From Solen grandis (taxonomy: Eukaryota > Mollusca > Bivalvia > Adapedonta > Solenidae): DNA of 64,000 nt. The stretch lies in NCBI GenBank assembly GCA_021229015.1, contig CM037783.1:52774904-52838903 (forward strand), in the 5' to 3' direction. This document shows positions 1 through 11,289 of this stretch, piece by piece. The position numbers and the translations under genes are program-made. Under the pieces are notes generated by a model. The model was not told the DNA's origin and did not search any database. It saw only the letters and a program-made list of their open reading frames with translations. The stretch's first letter is position 1. Each line of letters opens with the position of its first letter.

Positions 1-926
1 AAAATTACATTAGTCTTCCTAAATATCCAATGTGAATTTTGTGCATTAGTGTCATCGGCACTTTTTTCAGGGAAATATTTCAGGGCAAATCAAGTTTTAA
101 AAAAGGTAACTGGTGACGTAAGACAGACAGCGAAACATCTATACCAAATTAAAAAAAACATGTGTGTTTACAGTTTTTTTTTTTATTTTCCCAGAGAGTG
201 TCATTATATTTCTGGGCAAGTGTATGGCGATTTTCATCAGTGTCAAATCCTTACTACAAAATGTATTTCATTTCCTCAGAAATATAAGTTTAAGCAAACT
301 TCATAAAATTCAAAGTCAGTAATTACGTCTTTGTAATAAATCTTTTAAGCAAAACTGTATACTGACAATGAATAACTGTGTTATATATTTTTGCATACAT
401 ATTTACATAAAAGTCAATTTATTCTTACTGGCTATACATATCTCATTTTTGAAATAAAATATTTTTCGCTTATTTCACCAGCTCTTAAGTTTCGCGGAAA
501 TGAAATTTGGTTTTATTCGCAGACAAAAAACTTTTCACAATCTGATTTTGCAAAGGCAGTAAACTACCGCTATAGAAGGCGCCTTGATTCTTTCAGTAAC
601 CCAATCAGCTTTTGAAATGGCACCAGTAATAGTAAACAAGCTCATTGAAAGAAAACAAAGTTATATCAATTTCATCGTCGCTGCAGTACCTGATTGATGA
701 ACGCATTTATTATAGTTAGCACTCAAAGGAAATTCTGTAATCTCAGAAATATTTCCTTTAACATCTAAACTTAATACATTTTTAAAAAGAACTTTCGTTT
801 GTTTTGATGCCATTACGCACGAGCTCAAAGGGAAGAGAACACCATAGGCACCTTCGCGTTTGCATAGGTGTTATCATCATTGCACTATCACCTTCCGGTG
901 TACATGCGCATTCCATGTAACAAAAA
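1..926. other. AT-rich DNA, nothing recognised
   Basis: Lies in the expected downstream intron of the transglutaminase gene. No repeat family, exon of the CCGP/FAEVN block or RNA gene was recognised on either strand. Confidence 0.5.
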
Positions 927-954
927 ATGTCCGATTCAGAGTCTGATTCTGAAG
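927..954 (+). CDS. Possible short first coding exon (weak)
   Basis: ATG followed by an acidic-serine string MSDSESDSE and a perfect donor gtaagt at 955-960. A following acceptor ttctcctgcag at 1070-1080 leads to a stop within nine codons, so no coherent gene was recovered. Reported only because of the clean donor. Confidence 0.12.
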
Positions 955-1089
955 GTAAGTTTACATAAATTAGGATAAATTTGTATTATATCTATGTTAA
1001 CAGAATTAAATGTCTGTCTTGCCTTCTGTTTGTATAAACTCGTCCATTTGTACTGTTGTACTTGAATATCTTCTCCTGCAGATGCGCAC

Positions 1090-1410
1090 CGGAAGGCCAC
1101 GGGGCGGTAATGATAACGCGACATCACGATAGTGAAAACGCGAAGATGCGATAATGATAATGCGATAGCATGATAATACGACAGTACGACATTATCATAT
1201 TACGATAATGAAAATTCCGAAGGTGCGATAATGTTAACACGACAGGATGACAGTACCATATTACGATGGTGAAAACGCGACAGTACCATGGTGAAAACAC
1301 AATACTATGTCGCATTATCATCATCGCACAATCGTATTGACACGTTTTCATTATCGTACTATCATTATCGTGCTATCGCGTTTCCGTTATCGTATGGTCG
1401 TGAATTCATG
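1090..1410. repeat. Degenerate tandem repeat of gataatg / cgacagtac words
   Basis: About 300 bases built from diverged short words such as cgataatg, gtgaaaacgcga and acagtacgac, in shifting order. The CG dinucleotides are frequent for this window. It ends about 70 bases from the transglutaminase exon at 1479. Confidence 0.6.
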
Positions 1411-1478
1411 GTAGCATCATCGTGCTATTGAGTATCACGTCTCAAAGGCGATTGTCTTAACGGGATTCCATAGCTTAC

Positions 1479-1582
1479 CGCCTGTACATTCCTGTGGTGT
1501 GGCATCAAATGCTTGCCAGCCGTCAAAACCGGGAGGAAGATCCGGTCTCCTGCACCAGCTCTCGTTCCAAACGTGAAAGTCC
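1479..1582 (-). CDS. Transglutaminase exon with catalytic His and Asp
   Basis: 34 codons after the completed Trp codon. Acceptor attccag, donor gtaagc. It encodes [18 protein letters not shown] then [11 protein letters not shown]. The His of FHVW and the Asp of FDATPQE complete the Cys-His-Asp triad. The usual residue before FHVW is Asn; here it is Asp. The donor leaves phase 1, so the next exon (CCGP block expected) must be further left. None was found in 1-1478. Confidence 0.93.
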
Positions 1583-4500
1583 CTGGAATAATGTAATGAA
1601 AGTCTGCTTTCAATTGTTATTGTTGTAGTTTGACTTCAGCTATTTCTTGTGGAGGAAGACACTGAGTGCACTGAGACACCCGGGTAGAACCACTAGCCTA
1701 CCGCAAACAGCTGGGTGGCTCCTTCACCCGGGTAGAACCACTGGCCTACCGCAGCCAGCTGGGTGGCTCCTTCACCCGGGTAGAACCACTGGCCTACCAC
1801 TGGCCTACTGCAAACAGCTGGGTGGCTCCTTCACCCGGGTAGAACCACTGGCCTACCGCAACCACCTGGGTGGCCCCGTCACCCGGGTAGAACCACTGGC
1901 CTACCGCAACCAGCTGGGTGGCTCCTTCACCCGGGTTGAACCACTGGCCTACCGCATCCAGCTGGATGGTTCCTTCACATGAACATCGCGAATGACCAGA
2001 CCGTGTCTCGTCCACTGGGGCGATTGCATGTCTGCGACTAAAGCATTCAGGAACGGATGCCACAAATTACTTCTATGTATCATTAGCAGTTAAAATGATC
2101 AGGGAAATGAAAATATTCTACTATAGCACGATAATTCAATTTAAAAGCTTATTCGTATGAATATGAGAAAATATTAGTCTATTCTATTTTATGGATCTAT
2201 TAAAATAAAGCAAAGTAAAGCCATGTATACAAAAATAGCAACGAATACTGAATAGCCATTAATTTTCACAATTTATTTTCACAATCACGTATATAAATGG
2301 ACAAAAGCTACTGCCTCTGGCATTTGTATGAAATCATACATAGTTATACATGTATTCGTAGCCTTTGTCTGCTCGCTCATATATTTACCACACAGCATCA
2401 TCTAATGACGTTTTCGGCTTTCCGTCTATTGACCAATGAACGTCCATTTCGGAACTGTAGTCACTGTCATGCGCAGATTTGAAACACGTGACACAGCGCG
2501 TAGGAATACCGAGCGCTCTGAATACTGAAATAAAAAAAAAACATACAGAAGCTAATGACTAAATAACAAATTCTCATAAAAATACGGAATAAATAAATAT
2601 TAAACACGAGCTTTAAGATTTACTTTAACCCCCACTACTGTCTCTTTAAATATACATTTAAAGACTATTTATATGCCAAGCAAGGACACATACCTAGACT
2701 TATTAAACCCTTACGTGTTTAGCAAAATATGTTTCTGTCGATATAAATCAATTGTAAAGACCTCTTTTTTTCCTGAAAATATCACTTGCACCGACAACGA
2801 CAGCTACTTAGAAACGTCTGATGGGACCAGAAAATCATAAATTCAAACAAAACATGCATTGGGAATTTGGGAATGCCTTCAATGATACGTAAAATTGTAA
2901 ATCAAATTCAAAACATATATATAGTTTTCCTAATGAAAACCGTTATGTGAGACTTCTTAATCAATTTTATAAACGTTCTTTCTCGTTTCCTTAGGACAGT
3001 TCCTAGAATCACACAGCAACATTGGAAATTATTTGCAAGGGTTATTTGAGTAAAACTATTTTTGTAGTATGAAGAATTTTAGACTGGCACAATGTAAGAA
3101 CTTGCAGATATATGCTGTCGTGTAAGGAAGATAGGATATGGGCTGTGCCATTCTTTAGTAAGTACATGTACACATGGGTATTTTTATTTAGATGTTACGT
3201 CGAGATAAATGTACATAAAATAAATCTTATGTGGTGATTAAACTAGTTTTAACAGTTATTACAATCATCAACACCAAAAATGCATTTCGTATGTTATAGT
3301 ACTATACTCATTGGCATAAAATCTTTACTCACTCAGGATTTTGTCGGAAAAATATGGCAAGAAAAAAATCATTATCATCATCATTATAACTTTATTTGAT
3401 ATACTTGATTGTTTGCAATATAGTCAATTTCTAAAGGAGATAAACTATTTTATATCACTCTTGTTTTTATGACTGCTAATTGTTATACCAAATAAGAAGA
3501 CGAAAAAGAGCTCTGAAGTGTGTTGGGAATAATTTTTCTTCTTTTACGAAAACGCCATATTTCAGTATGTATTTTTTCTTTCTTTATGGAAACTAAATGC
3601 CATTCTTATATCATTACTATTATATTTTACATAAAACCATCGAGAGAAATTATCACAATCGCCCTGTGAGCGAAAGGTCGTGGGTTCGATTCCGACCGTG
3701 ACATACCAAAGTCGTTGAATATGGTATTGGTAGCCCTTTGTTTACCGCTTAGCATATAGCCTACACAGGACTGGTTGGACCGGTGTCAGGATAATGTGAC
3801 TGGGTTTATCATGCAATATGTCTACAGCGTGATACTGCAGTGTGGCAGCACTATATCTGTCTTGAGTAGACATAATCTCTAAAATGACTTAAATTCTGTC
3901 GATGAGATGTAAAACCCAACATACAAAACCTATAAAAACCCAATGTCCATCCATATTAATATATAGCAACAAATACAACACTCGCCTTCCTCGGACAAAT
4001 ATACTTTGCATAAATTAACATAAATCATAAAATTACATACAAAACATCCTATCAAATCATATACACACTTGTTGTAGCCACGGCAGCAAACGTCCAACAC
4101 TGTCCGTACTTGACACCCTTCCTTTTCTTCAGGAACTCCTCCAGTATCGCAGAGCAGCCGTTCCAAGCGTATGGGGCCACACCGTCATCATACTTTCCCG
4201 ACCAATTTCCGACCAGAACACCGCCATCTCTCTCATTGTTGTTGATCTGAGAGAAAAAATTGCTAATGTTATTAAAGAAATATTTCCTTCGTGGTTAAAA
4301 AAGTGAAAGGAAGAAAATATGATCATTAATTGCAATAAAAACGTTATTCTAACACCTATTTTTTTTTATTATTTTCTTTCTCTTGTGTCTTTGATGTTCC
4401 CTATTGGGAGCCCCAGTTTTACGCCTAAGTCCCATATTCTCGAACATGTCTCAGTATCGAATTTGGATATCTTAATAAAATTCCTAGTGTAACTATTGGG

Positions 4501-7500
4501 CATAATTTGAGTATTAGTATGAAAGTCGTGCTAAAGTATCATTTTAATTTTCGAAAACACGGAGCCAGGTGCAAATGCTATCGATTTGAAGTCGTTTATT
4601 TTTACTTTTTGAACTCAGCTAAAGCAGCACGACGTAACTGCAGAAAGCTTGCATCACAATGAAAATGAGAACACTCTATCTTTTAATGTGAGAGATAAAA
4701 TTATCATTGATAAATACATGTACTTTACATTCTTCTCAATAAGGGCATGAAACTAAGGTTGACCTGTTTTCATTACAAGATTTATATTAATGGAATACAA
4801 AAATGCAGATGAAACATAACATTCTTTTAGCGCCCGGACAAAAACATTTCGCAACATTGTCCAAAAATAAACACGGCCTCAAAAAATATGCATGTTATTT
4901 CCTGCACAGATCCAGAATTTTAATGAAAACACAAAATAGAAAAAAATAGATAAAGAACAAATACCCTTACAATTCGAAAATGTCAGGCAATCATGAATTA
5001 CGGCATGTTTGTTTCCTGAATCACCGATGTAGCGTGCATACCAGGGAAAGTCATGCAATAATTTTAAATGAAGCGTCTCCAACCTCATAAAAATCATTTA
5101 AGCCGGATATTTGTCTTTTTACATTAACCGGCAATCACAATTTATTGGTTTTGTTGGATGTGACAGGTCATTTTATGTCGCCTATAAATCATAAAAACTA
5201 CAACCATAATGGTACCTCACTGTGTTCGAATGTGAATCATATAACAGTGATATAAGAGGTTACATTCTGTAACATTGTTATCGTATCTGATATTCAGCGA
5301 ATTAACTAGTCCCCTTATAATTGAATATTTTTCAAATATTTCATGGCAATATCAAGATAAAAAAGTAAATAATGAAAATAGTTCACATGGAATTCAATTC
5401 GCGGCAGAATCAAAGTTTACTTAGAGGGACCAGTTTATTTCTGTCTTACAGATTAAAAGAAGAGCTGTGATATAAAGTATCTTACAGTTTGTCTTACTAA
5501 ATCGTCCAATGAAATGGTTGCATTTCGATCAAAATTTGAAAAATATATTGCATGAAATGGTCCGTGAGGTCTTGATATGGAGAAATATGAGAGTACATGC
5601 TGCCTATGTGATCCTTGGATATAAGTTTTGCGTGTAGCCTTATAAAATGTACCCAGTGATACTGACTCTGAACCATCACGTGTACTGTCCGGTGTACTGT
5701 CAATCAAACGGGAGTCGGTTCCATATAGCGAGGTCAAAGGCAAAGCTGTATGACGTACGTGATAAACTGTAAATCTGTTATAGTTTATATTTCAAATTTT
5801 ATCTTTCTATGGAAAATCACATGATTGAGACCAATCCCAATTATTGTCACCCTATATTCCAACGCCGTCTGTTATCTCAGTCAACAAGTGGTAGATGTGA
5901 AGAAAATAATAATAATAATAAAAAAGAGCAGACGACTTACAACTTTGCTAAGGGCCCGGATGACATAGACAGCGTTTCCACGCGCCTGATCCCCCAGCTC
6001 TGATTTCTCCATGATCGCAATTGCAGCTACAAGGCACACGTCGTCAAACTGCGGGAAGGAAATTTCATAGCTGATATTCTCGTCTGCTTTGTATCAAAAT
6101 CCAATCAAAACAGTATGTAAGTAATCATCCTGCAATAACACTTACTTTCAGGACTAATTTACGTTGCAGAAGCAATCGAAGTTTAAGTGTAAGGATACGC
6201 TTTTACATACAAGTTTAATCAGTGTTATTGTTGAGGGTAAAGTGTCTGCCTTTTGTTCAGAAATTGTTTGCTTTTATACAATGTTAATGGCTATGTTATT
6301 ACAGCATATGGCTTTGATTATTTTTTATTGTATGACTTCATATCTGTAACTGGTGTTAATCTACAAAACGAATCAGGGAGGGTGCATTTAAATGATGCTG
6401 ACATTTTATAAACCTATTTATATGCGACAGAAAACAGATGGTGGCAATTTTTGTAACATCACTAAACGTTATTGAGGAGATATTCTCTAGTCTTTATCTC
6501 TCCATTTATTAAACTGCTCTTTCTGAAATACATGTATTTAAACATGTTACATAAAGCTCATAAAAACTATATAACCCTCATTTATTTTCATCTTATAAAT
6601 TAACTCAGCTTAGCATTCATCATCACGATAATCATCACCTTACAGTGATTCAAAATAACGAAGGATTCGGTGTAACCGGTGGTAGGATATGTTTCGTCCG
6701 ACTGTATGAGGGCTGTTCATTAAACTCTATATATTTTCACACGCACGAACTTTCTATGATCTAGCGTGTATATGCAGCTGCAATATTTATACAGTCGATC
6801 CCTACCTCACTTTGAACATTATGTACCTTTATAAACCTTATTGGCTTTTTTTATTAATTGAAACTGAGTTGTAATGGTTGGGAAGAGAAAATAATTCAGC
6901 TTCTAAATATAGGCTTACATTAGTGCTCAGTTTGCGCTTGTTTTAATATTAAGCACCATGTGATATTTAAGGACACGATTATGTGTAGTAGAGCACGATC
7001 ACACGTTGGAAAACGAAGTCAATGTTTGGACAGAATATCGTTCACAATTGATGTCAATGTTTGGACAAACTATCGTTCACAATTGAAGTTAATGTTTGGA
7101 CAGAATATCGTTCACAAACGCCCAAAACATATAAAAGAATGCCTAAGGTTTACTGTAACATGATGTTCGATATACAACAAGACAGACTGCTAGACATGCA
7201 GGCATCTCTGTTGGGCAAATCTTTAAAATCTCGAAAAAAGATCTTGCAAGCCAGAAGGATTTCTACTTGGTGGATTCCTCATATCTTGACAGACGATCAG
7301 ATATGTAGATAGCCCGTATATTGCTTAAACTCTATCATAAATATGACCCGAGAAAATTTTATGATTAAGTAACGGGTTACGAAACTTGGATTCATTATTA
7401 CAATCCGCATAGAAAAGTGAAGAATAAGATATGGGCAACCAAACACTGCATATGCCATTGTTTGTTTGTTTGTTTGTTTGTTTATTGAATTTAACGTCTC

Positions 7501-10352
7501 ACCGACAATATATCATTGACTATGTCCGTTTAAGACAGAGCCGTAGACATGTGGCCTGATACCACACCCAGTCACATTATCCTGACACCGGGCCAACCAG
7601 TCCTGAAACTATCCTTACATGCTGAGCGCCAAGCAAGGGAGTTATACCAATACCATTTTTTACGACTTTGGTATGTCGCGGCCGGGGATCGCAGACGTTC
7701 TAACGTAGCCAAAAGAACTGCAAGGGAACTTGAAACGAATCTTCGGATACACAGTCCTACAGTTTTCACTCTAGGAAGACAGTAGGGTCTGCCATGTTAA
7801 TGTCAGGAGTACCTAAACAATGCTACGCTGAAGTATTCAAAAAGTAGATAACATACGTCTTAAAAATGCATACATATTTAGGGGAAGTATTTGATAGAAA
7901 GTTTGCTTTATTGGCCCTTTGTTCAGGAGTTAATAAACATTGCATTATTTAATGAACAGCCCTCGAACGTATATATGGTATATATGGAAGGTCTATACCT
8001 GAGCAAAGTTCCAGGGCCGGACACAGAACTTGCCGACTGTCCCCAACCATATCCGACCGGTTTCGTTCAGCACGTACTCCTGGCGATGAGGTTCCTCCTC
8101 CAAGAACACCTGGTCACCTAGCAACACAAACTTTAAAATATAGTGGAGCATAGGGCAGCACAGTAACCATCGGACTGTATTTGAATATGTAAGACTAATA
8201 TCGAATAATATTTGTTTGTTCTTTTGTTTGTACGCCCTTTCTCTGATATCTCATTTGCAAAAGGAATTGTTCATCTGAAAAATGTCGGATGAATCACATT
8301 GCTATCAATGGATAATGCCTGAGGTTAATTTCTTGAAAATTAGAATGATGTGGTGTACATAGTATTGAGGGTATATCACCATATCATACTTATCTTCACT
8401 TTTTAACCTTTTCCCCGCTCATTTTCCATTATTTGTACTTAAGAGCTTTGTTTTTATTTGGTGTGGACTAACGATTCAGCTGTCAAAATGCACTATCCTA
8501 GACATGCGTCTAATGATGTCTAGTCTAGTTACATATACTATACGTATTTGACACAAGGAGGACCACATCTCTATTTCATCGAATCACAACAGCAAGTCAC
8601 TTGAGTCGCTCTTGACAATACAAGAGGGCCAAGATGGCCCTAGATCGCTCACCTGAGAAAAGTTTCATTCATTGCCTGTACAAAACAGATTGCTTTAGAA
8701 TTAAGATGATGAGGTGAAACAATGTTCAGGAAATTTCTGACCCCATCCACAAAAGATATCATCATGACAAACATTCTGCCAAAGTTTGAGGATGATTGGA
8801 CCAAAAATGTTGCCCTCAGAGTATAAACAAGATTTTTCTAAGATTTGACCTACTGACCTACATTTCTGTCCAGCCCCACCCATTTTCAAACTGGTTCGAG
8901 ATATCATCATGACAAACAATCTGACCAAGTTTGAGAAAGATTGCATCAAAACTGTGGCCTTTAGTGTGATAAACAAGATTTTTCTAAGATTTGACCTATT
9001 GACCTACATTTCTGTCCAGCCCCACCCATTTTCAAACTGGTTCGAGATATCATCATGACAAACAATCTGACCAAGTTTGAAAAGATTGATCAAAATGTGG
9101 CCTTAGTGTGTAAACATCAAAATTGTTGACGGATGACAAGATTTTTCTAAGATTTGACCTACTGACCTACTTTTTGATCCAACCTGACCCATTTTCGAAA
9201 GGGTTCAAGATATCATCAAGACAAACATTCTGACCAAGTTTGAGGAAGATTGGATCAAAATTGTGGCCTCTAGTGTGTAAACAAGATTTTCCTAAGATTT
9301 GACCTACTGACCTACTTTTTGATCCAACCTGACCCATTTTCGAAAGGGTTCAAGATATCATCAAGACAAACATTCTGACCAAGTTTGAGGAAGATTGGAT
9401 CAAAATTGTGGCCTCTAGTGTGTAAACAAGATTTTTCTAAGATTTGACCTACTGACCTACTTTTTGATCCAACCTGACCCATTTTCGAAAGGGTTCAAGA
9501 TATCATCAAGACAAACATTCTGACCAAGTTTGAGGAAGATTGGATCAAAATTGTGGCCTCTAGTGTGTAAACAAGATTTTTCTAAGATTTGACCTACTGA
9601 CCTACTTTTTGATCCGACCTGACCCATTTTCGAAAGGGTTCAAGATATCATCAAAACAAACATTCTGACCAAGTTTGAGGAAGATTGGATCAAAATTGTG
9701 GCCTCTAGTGTGTAAACATCAAAATTGTTGACGGATGACAAGATTTTTCTAAGATTTGACCTACTGACCTACTTTTTGATCCAACCTGACCCATTTTCGA
9801 AAGGGTCCAAGATATCATCAAGACAAACATTCTGACCAAGTTTGAGGAAGATTGGATCAAAATTGTGGCCTCTAGTGTGTAAACATCAAATTGTTGACGG
9901 ACGACGGACGACGGCCGACGGACAATCAAGTATCCCAAAAGCTCACCCTGAGCTATGCTCAGGTGAGCTAAAAATAGTTCCAACATTTCAATCAAATAAA
10001 ATTTCCATGAGCATATTTTTCTTCTTTTTGCCTGTATAGCTTTCTGGAATAATTACTGAGCAAGACTATGTCACGTGACCCACTAACGTACCTTTAGACC
10101 AAGGATTGAAAAGCAGGTAAATGTCGTCTGGCTGAGAGTAACGGTATTTCTCCACCTCTCCTTTTTCATTTTTGTGCGTTGTTTCAATAAACAGATTGTA
10201 CCGCCCTACTATAGCCTCGTTTGAAGCACACAGCTTGAGGTGCACGATTTTATCTTCAACCCGCACCAGCTGGTACCCCCATTTGTCCTCCTGCAGGCAC
10301 TTTACTCTAAAGACGGGAACCACAGTGCTTTTACTCTGCAATGGCTGCCGAC
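1479..10352 (-). CDS. Transglutaminase, partial gene (six exons, 5' and 3' ends missing)
   Basis: Transglutaminases form calcium-dependent gamma-glutamyl-epsilon-lysine crosslinks between proteins; in invertebrates they act in clotting, cuticle and immunity. Six exons (10092-10352, 7999-8117, 5941-6048, 4069-4246, 2389-2524, 1479-1582) join with consistent phases into about 301 residues. In order they give the end of the N-terminal beta-sandwich, the linker ending [34 protein letters not shown], the active-site [19 protein letters not shown] and SAHD, then FHVWNE (catalytic His) and [10 protein letters not shown] (catalytic Asp). All three triad residues are present. The start-codon exon, expected above 10352, was not found. 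The two C-terminal beta-barrels must lie left of position 1, as the last exon ends in an open phase-1 donor. Introns hold SINEs and a 1.3-kb repeat element. Family assignment is firm; the subtype (annulin-like, haemocyte or other) cannot be settled. Confidence 0.93.
1650..2000 (-). repeat. SINE family A copy with a 48-bp internal segment tandemly amplified
   Basis: The flanks ggaggaagacac at 1651 and cttcacatgaa at 1973 match the SINE copies at 31214-31428 and 38475-38736. Between them a unit of about 48 bases, starting cacccgggtagaaccactgg, is repeated about six times (starts near 1677, 1725, 1773, 1831, 1880, 1928). Other copies have this segment once. Confidence 0.8.
2389..2524 (-). CDS. 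Transglutaminase exon: GIPTR / SAHD block
   Basis: Two bases, 44 codons, two bases. The acceptor is a long polypyrimidine tract ending tttcag at 2525, the donor gtaaat. It encodes [21 protein letters not shown] and [11 protein letters not shown], ending at the Trp split across the intron (DDAV-W). The family norm is VTNF and SAHDTD, so CF and SD are mild departures. Confidence 0.92.
2525..3655. other. Transglutaminase intron, no feature recognised
   Basis: AT-rich intron sequence with a short (atc)n run near 3370-3390. No exon or repeat family seen. Confidence 0.5.
3658..3925 (+). repeat. tRNA-derived SINE, family B
   Basis: A B-box-like gtgggttcgattccg near 3681 is followed by a body shared with copies at 7457-7745, 41983-42291 and 43605-43892 (gactggttgg, ggtgtcaggataatgtgactgg, agcgtgatactgc). 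The 5' head is truncated. Confidence 0.75.
4069..4246 (-). CDS. Transglutaminase exon with active-site cysteine
   Basis: 59 codons plus one base. Acceptor tctctcag. It encodes [24 protein letters not shown] and the active-site block [14 protein letters not shown]; the Cys in GQCW is the nucleophile. Several GT dinucleotides follow. The donor gtgtgt after ATT plus one base was chosen because it joins in frame to the next exon to give ATT-I-FRALGIP. The alternative donor gtatat 4 bases on gives a worse match to the family. Confidence 0.92.
4250..5940. other. Transglutaminase intron, nothing recognised
   Basis: AT-rich intron with a short (aat)n run near 5905-5920. No repeat family or exon was identified. 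Confidence 0.5.
5941..6048 (-). CDS. Transglutaminase exon: start of catalytic core
   Basis: 36 codons, phase 0 at both ends, acceptor gcag and donor gtaagt. It encodes FDDVCLVAA, the RGN motif and VIRALSKV, which match the family block FDEFVLDAAL to RGNPVxVxRALSA. The exon is 108 bases. Confidence 0.93.
6050..6955. other. Transglutaminase intron, nothing recognised
   Basis: AT-rich sequence with no recognisable exon or repeat. Confidence 0.5.
7018..7122. repeat. Three-copy 35-bp tandem repeat
   Basis: Unit begins tcaatgtttggacagaatat and ends ttcacaattga; three slightly diverged copies. Confidence 0.8.
7457..7745 (-). repeat. tRNA-derived SINE, family B, with (gttt)n tail
   Basis: On the plus strand it starts with a (gttt)n tail and tttaacgtctcaccgac, then has cacattatcctgacaccggg, gccaagcaaggg and tatgtcgcggccggggatcg. 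It is the reverse complement of the family B body, with the tRNA-like head decayed. Confidence 0.75.
7999..8117 (-). CDS. Transglutaminase exon: EYVLNE linker
   Basis: 39 codons after the completed glycine codon. Acceptor gttgctag, donor gtatag. It encodes [18 protein letters not shown] and then GRIWLG and RPWNFAQ, the conserved link between the beta-sandwich and the catalytic core. It ends in phase 0, and the next exon opens with FDD, as expected for WNFGQ-FDE in the family. Confidence 0.93.
8620..9972 (+). mobile_element. Non-autonomous element with gctcacctgag ends and internal 145-bp tandem repeats
   Basis: Left end caagagggcc ... gctcacctgag (8646-8656). Right end has a hairpin of agctcacc-tgagc and gctcaggtgagct before ctaaaa. 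The terminal 11 bases are inverted repeats. The inside holds about seven copies of a 145-bp unit (gacctactgacctac at 9301, 9446, 9591, and others), then a gacgg-rich block. The same ends occur at 17613-18912 with a different interior. The 3' hairpin followed by ctaa recalls Helitron-like ends, but this is inference. Confidence 0.75.
10092..10352 (-). CDS. Transglutaminase exon: end of N-terminal beta-sandwich
   Basis: 86 whole codons with split codons at both ends. Acceptor ttacag at the high-coordinate end, donor gtacgt at 10086-10091. The segment runs from [10 protein letters not shown] to [11 protein letters not shown], matching the family pattern in which a Gly-Pro-Ser stretch starts the exon and ILFNPW closes it. 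It starts in phase 1, so an upstream exon ending in G is required; none was recognised between 10353 and about 33000. Confidence 0.9.
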
Positions 10353-10359
10353 CTGTAAA

Positions 10360-10860
10360 CATAAGACAATTAAATATCTTCATAAAAGGAAACGCACTAT
10401 AATTCTAAAATACAGTTGTCATGTCGATGGACTACATAGTGATTTAGTTCTATTACTTTCATAATTAATATGCTGGATACTGCGTATCCGCTGAAGAATA
10501 AGAAGGTGGCATGCATAATCTTGACTTCGATCACTCTAAAATAATATTTATTTCATAAAATGTATAAATGATTTCAAGTCACTTAATCTGTCTTCAGCTT
10601 GCGTCTTCTTCATGATGAAAACTATTTAGTAATGTTTAAGCACTTCCAATTTATCTCCGGGATAAACAATTTCAGTTCAGAAACACAAATTGATTTTGTT
10701 TTCACTCAATCAATCATTGTTTAAACGTTCGTGATAAATCAACATTTTCAGTAAAATCTAAGCGTTATTGCGATGATATTCCTGGCTACGCTTCAGTTTA
10801 ATTTTTCTGAGCGAACAAAGTTCTTCATTTGATACCAAAAGATACACGTGGAAAACTAAC
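10360..10860. other. Transglutaminase upstream intron, nothing recognised
   Basis: No N-terminal transglutaminase exon was found here. AT-rich sequence only. Confidence 0.5.
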
Positions 10861-10861
10861 C

Positions 10862-11280
10862 TTTTTTAACCAGTGAGAAAAATGTGCAGCCAGACCGGGA
10901 ATCGAACTCAGGGGGACCCCTCTCTTACAGGACAGGTGCTCTACCGACTGAGCAACCGAACCGCTTACAATTCCCTCCCAGATAAGGATAAATTATAAAC
11001 GGTTACGTACTCCCCTTCCAATCTTGAATTCTTCCTCTAATTTATAGTAAAGAGAACAAATTGCTGTTCCCGACAAAGCCAAAGGCGGTATATACTGAAG
11101 AACTATACTGTAACGGTCCCACGCTGAGCGCCAAATGTAACCAGGTGAGAAAAATATGCAGCCAGACCGGAACTCGAACCCGGCACCCCTCGCTTACAGG
11201 GCGAGCGCTCTACCGACTGAGCTACCGGACCGCTTGCACAATTCTCTCTCCGATAAGGATTAATTAAAGGCCGTTACACC
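10862..11280 (-). repeat. Dimer of tRNA-headed SINE, family C
   Basis: Two copies about 271 bases apart (10867 and 11138) start ccag-tgagaaaaat-tgcagccagaccgg. Read on the minus strand each carries a tRNA-like head with A box (tagctcagtcggtagagc) and B box (gggttcgagttcc). The acceptor stem does not close, so these are SINE heads rather than tRNA genes. A third, shorter copy lies at 41355-41440. Confidence 0.75.
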
Positions 11281-11289
11281 ATTGTAAAA

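Noticed and set aside
11159..11234. tRNA-like sequence with good A and B boxes and a TGT anticodon-like loop
   Set aside because: The acceptor stem does not pair, C stands at the position before the anticodon, and the sequence is repeated at 10862 and 41355 with a shared tail. It is a SINE head.
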